A DNA stretch of 64,000 nucleotides from a virus. A program made the translations under genes and the position numbers. Below are positions 63,774-64,000 of the stretch, in pieces (within the stretch, counting starts at the first letter, position 1; each line of letters opens with the position of its first letter). Where the stretch lies: the IMG/VR virus record IMGVR_UViG_3300015371_000017, positions 1-64,000 of that record. One strand, given 5' to 3'. Under the pieces are notes generated by a model. That model was not told the DNA's origin. It ran no database searches and saw only the letters and a list, made by a program, of their open reading frames with translations.

Positions 63774-64000
63774 ATGGCAACTTGCTTCATGCAAACAAAC
63801 CCTTCCGCCGGATTCATTGGCGACCATGCAGCCAAGTGCGCCAACGTAGTCGCGCATCTTGATGGCGAAATAACCGTCAACGGTCACTCAACCCATCACG
63901 TTCAATACGGAATTGCAAAAGAACATCAGAACGGCGCGGGTTGTATGTTGGTGTGCGGGAAGTGTGCTGCGAAATATGAGAAGCGAAATGATTGCGTCAT
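63774..64000 (+). CDS. Hypothetical protein, 3' partial
   Basis: Open to the window end, at least 75 residues: MATCFMQTNPSAGFIGDHAA, HVQYGIAKEHQNGAGC, MLVCGKCAAKYEKRNDC. A CGKC motif near residue 65 indicates a zinc ribbon. Promoter and operator-like signals upstream. Complete length unknown. Confidence 0.5.
   Translation, partial: MATCFMQTNPSAGFIGDHAAKCANVVAHLDGEITVNGHSTHHVQYGIAKEHQNGAGCMLVCGKCAAKYEKRNDCV

Noticed and set aside
1-64000. Direct joining of window ends as a circular genome
   Set aside because: Frames at the two ends do not join in a convincing way and the window length is set externally; circularity cannot be judged.
1-64000. Lysogeny module
   Set aside because: No integrase, no attachment site and no CI-like repressor were recognised; the Xis-like HTH alone is insufficient.

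Overview
The window reads as one long stretch of a tailed double-stranded DNA phage genome, not a bacterial chromosome. It has a large and a small terminase subunit, a portal, a coat and scaffold pair, a collagen-like fibre set, a tailspike and a 2017-residue ejection protein. It has no ribosomal, metabolic or housekeeping genes. No tail sheath, tail tube or tape-measure gene is visible. With the adaptor-like proteins and the giant ejection protein carrying a lytic transglycosylase domain, this points to a podovirus-type virion. The host cannot be named. The sugar-transferase genes and the lytic transglycosylase fit a diderm host, but that is inference. Both window ends cut through open frames, so the genome extends beyond the window. 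No integrase, polymerase or helicase is seen; an excisionase-like HTH protein (63.5 kb) is the only hint of lysogeny-type control.

Layout. 0.5-6.8 kb (+): an early operon with a replication initiator, a loader-like protein, many small zinc-ribbon proteins, two tandem DNA methyltransferases and a NinG/HNH protein. 6.7-51.2 kb (-): the late operon, read right to left. It starts with an HNH-like protein and TerS, then small genes, scaffold, coat, head-completion genes, TerL, small genes, portal, ejection proteins, adaptors and stabilisation protein, collagen-like fibre, a glycosyltransferase/methyltransferase island, GNAT, more fibres, tailspike, an S74 fibre and a secreted protein. It ends with a metzincin-like protein that lacks its catalytic glutamate. 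51.5-56.3 kb (+): small accessory genes around an operon-embedded ISXO2/IS1595-type transposase. 56.3-59.7 kb (-): small membrane, coiled-coil and lipoprotein-like genes, a likely lysis or envelope cluster. 59.7-60.3 kb: a gene-free, hairpin-rich tract. 60.3-64 kb: mixed small genes, a third methyltransferase, a degenerate tRNA-Leu-like sequence and an HTH regulator with a divergent promoter.

Homing-type endonucleases have colonised the late region: three NYGGRGI/IDR-type HNH genes, two other HNH genes and one GIY-YIG gene, plus a frameshifted HNH gene at 55.8 kb. Two of the intact HNH genes and the broken one carry the same 5' cassette: an extended -10 promoter 65-75 nt before the start, a hairpin, and a 6-bp hairpin that hides the Shine-Dalgarno sequence. 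The GIY-YIG gene sits exactly between the two halves of a family-9-like glycosyltransferase.

Regulatory signals include three 23-bp repeats at the head of the late operon, a leader that could sequester the ribosome site of the replication initiator, a strong intrinsic terminator just before the tailspike gene, and a leaderless-type promoter for a small inverted gene cassette inside the late operon. Two genes appear to start at AUU codons. Every functional call rests on motifs and context read by eye; no database search was possible.
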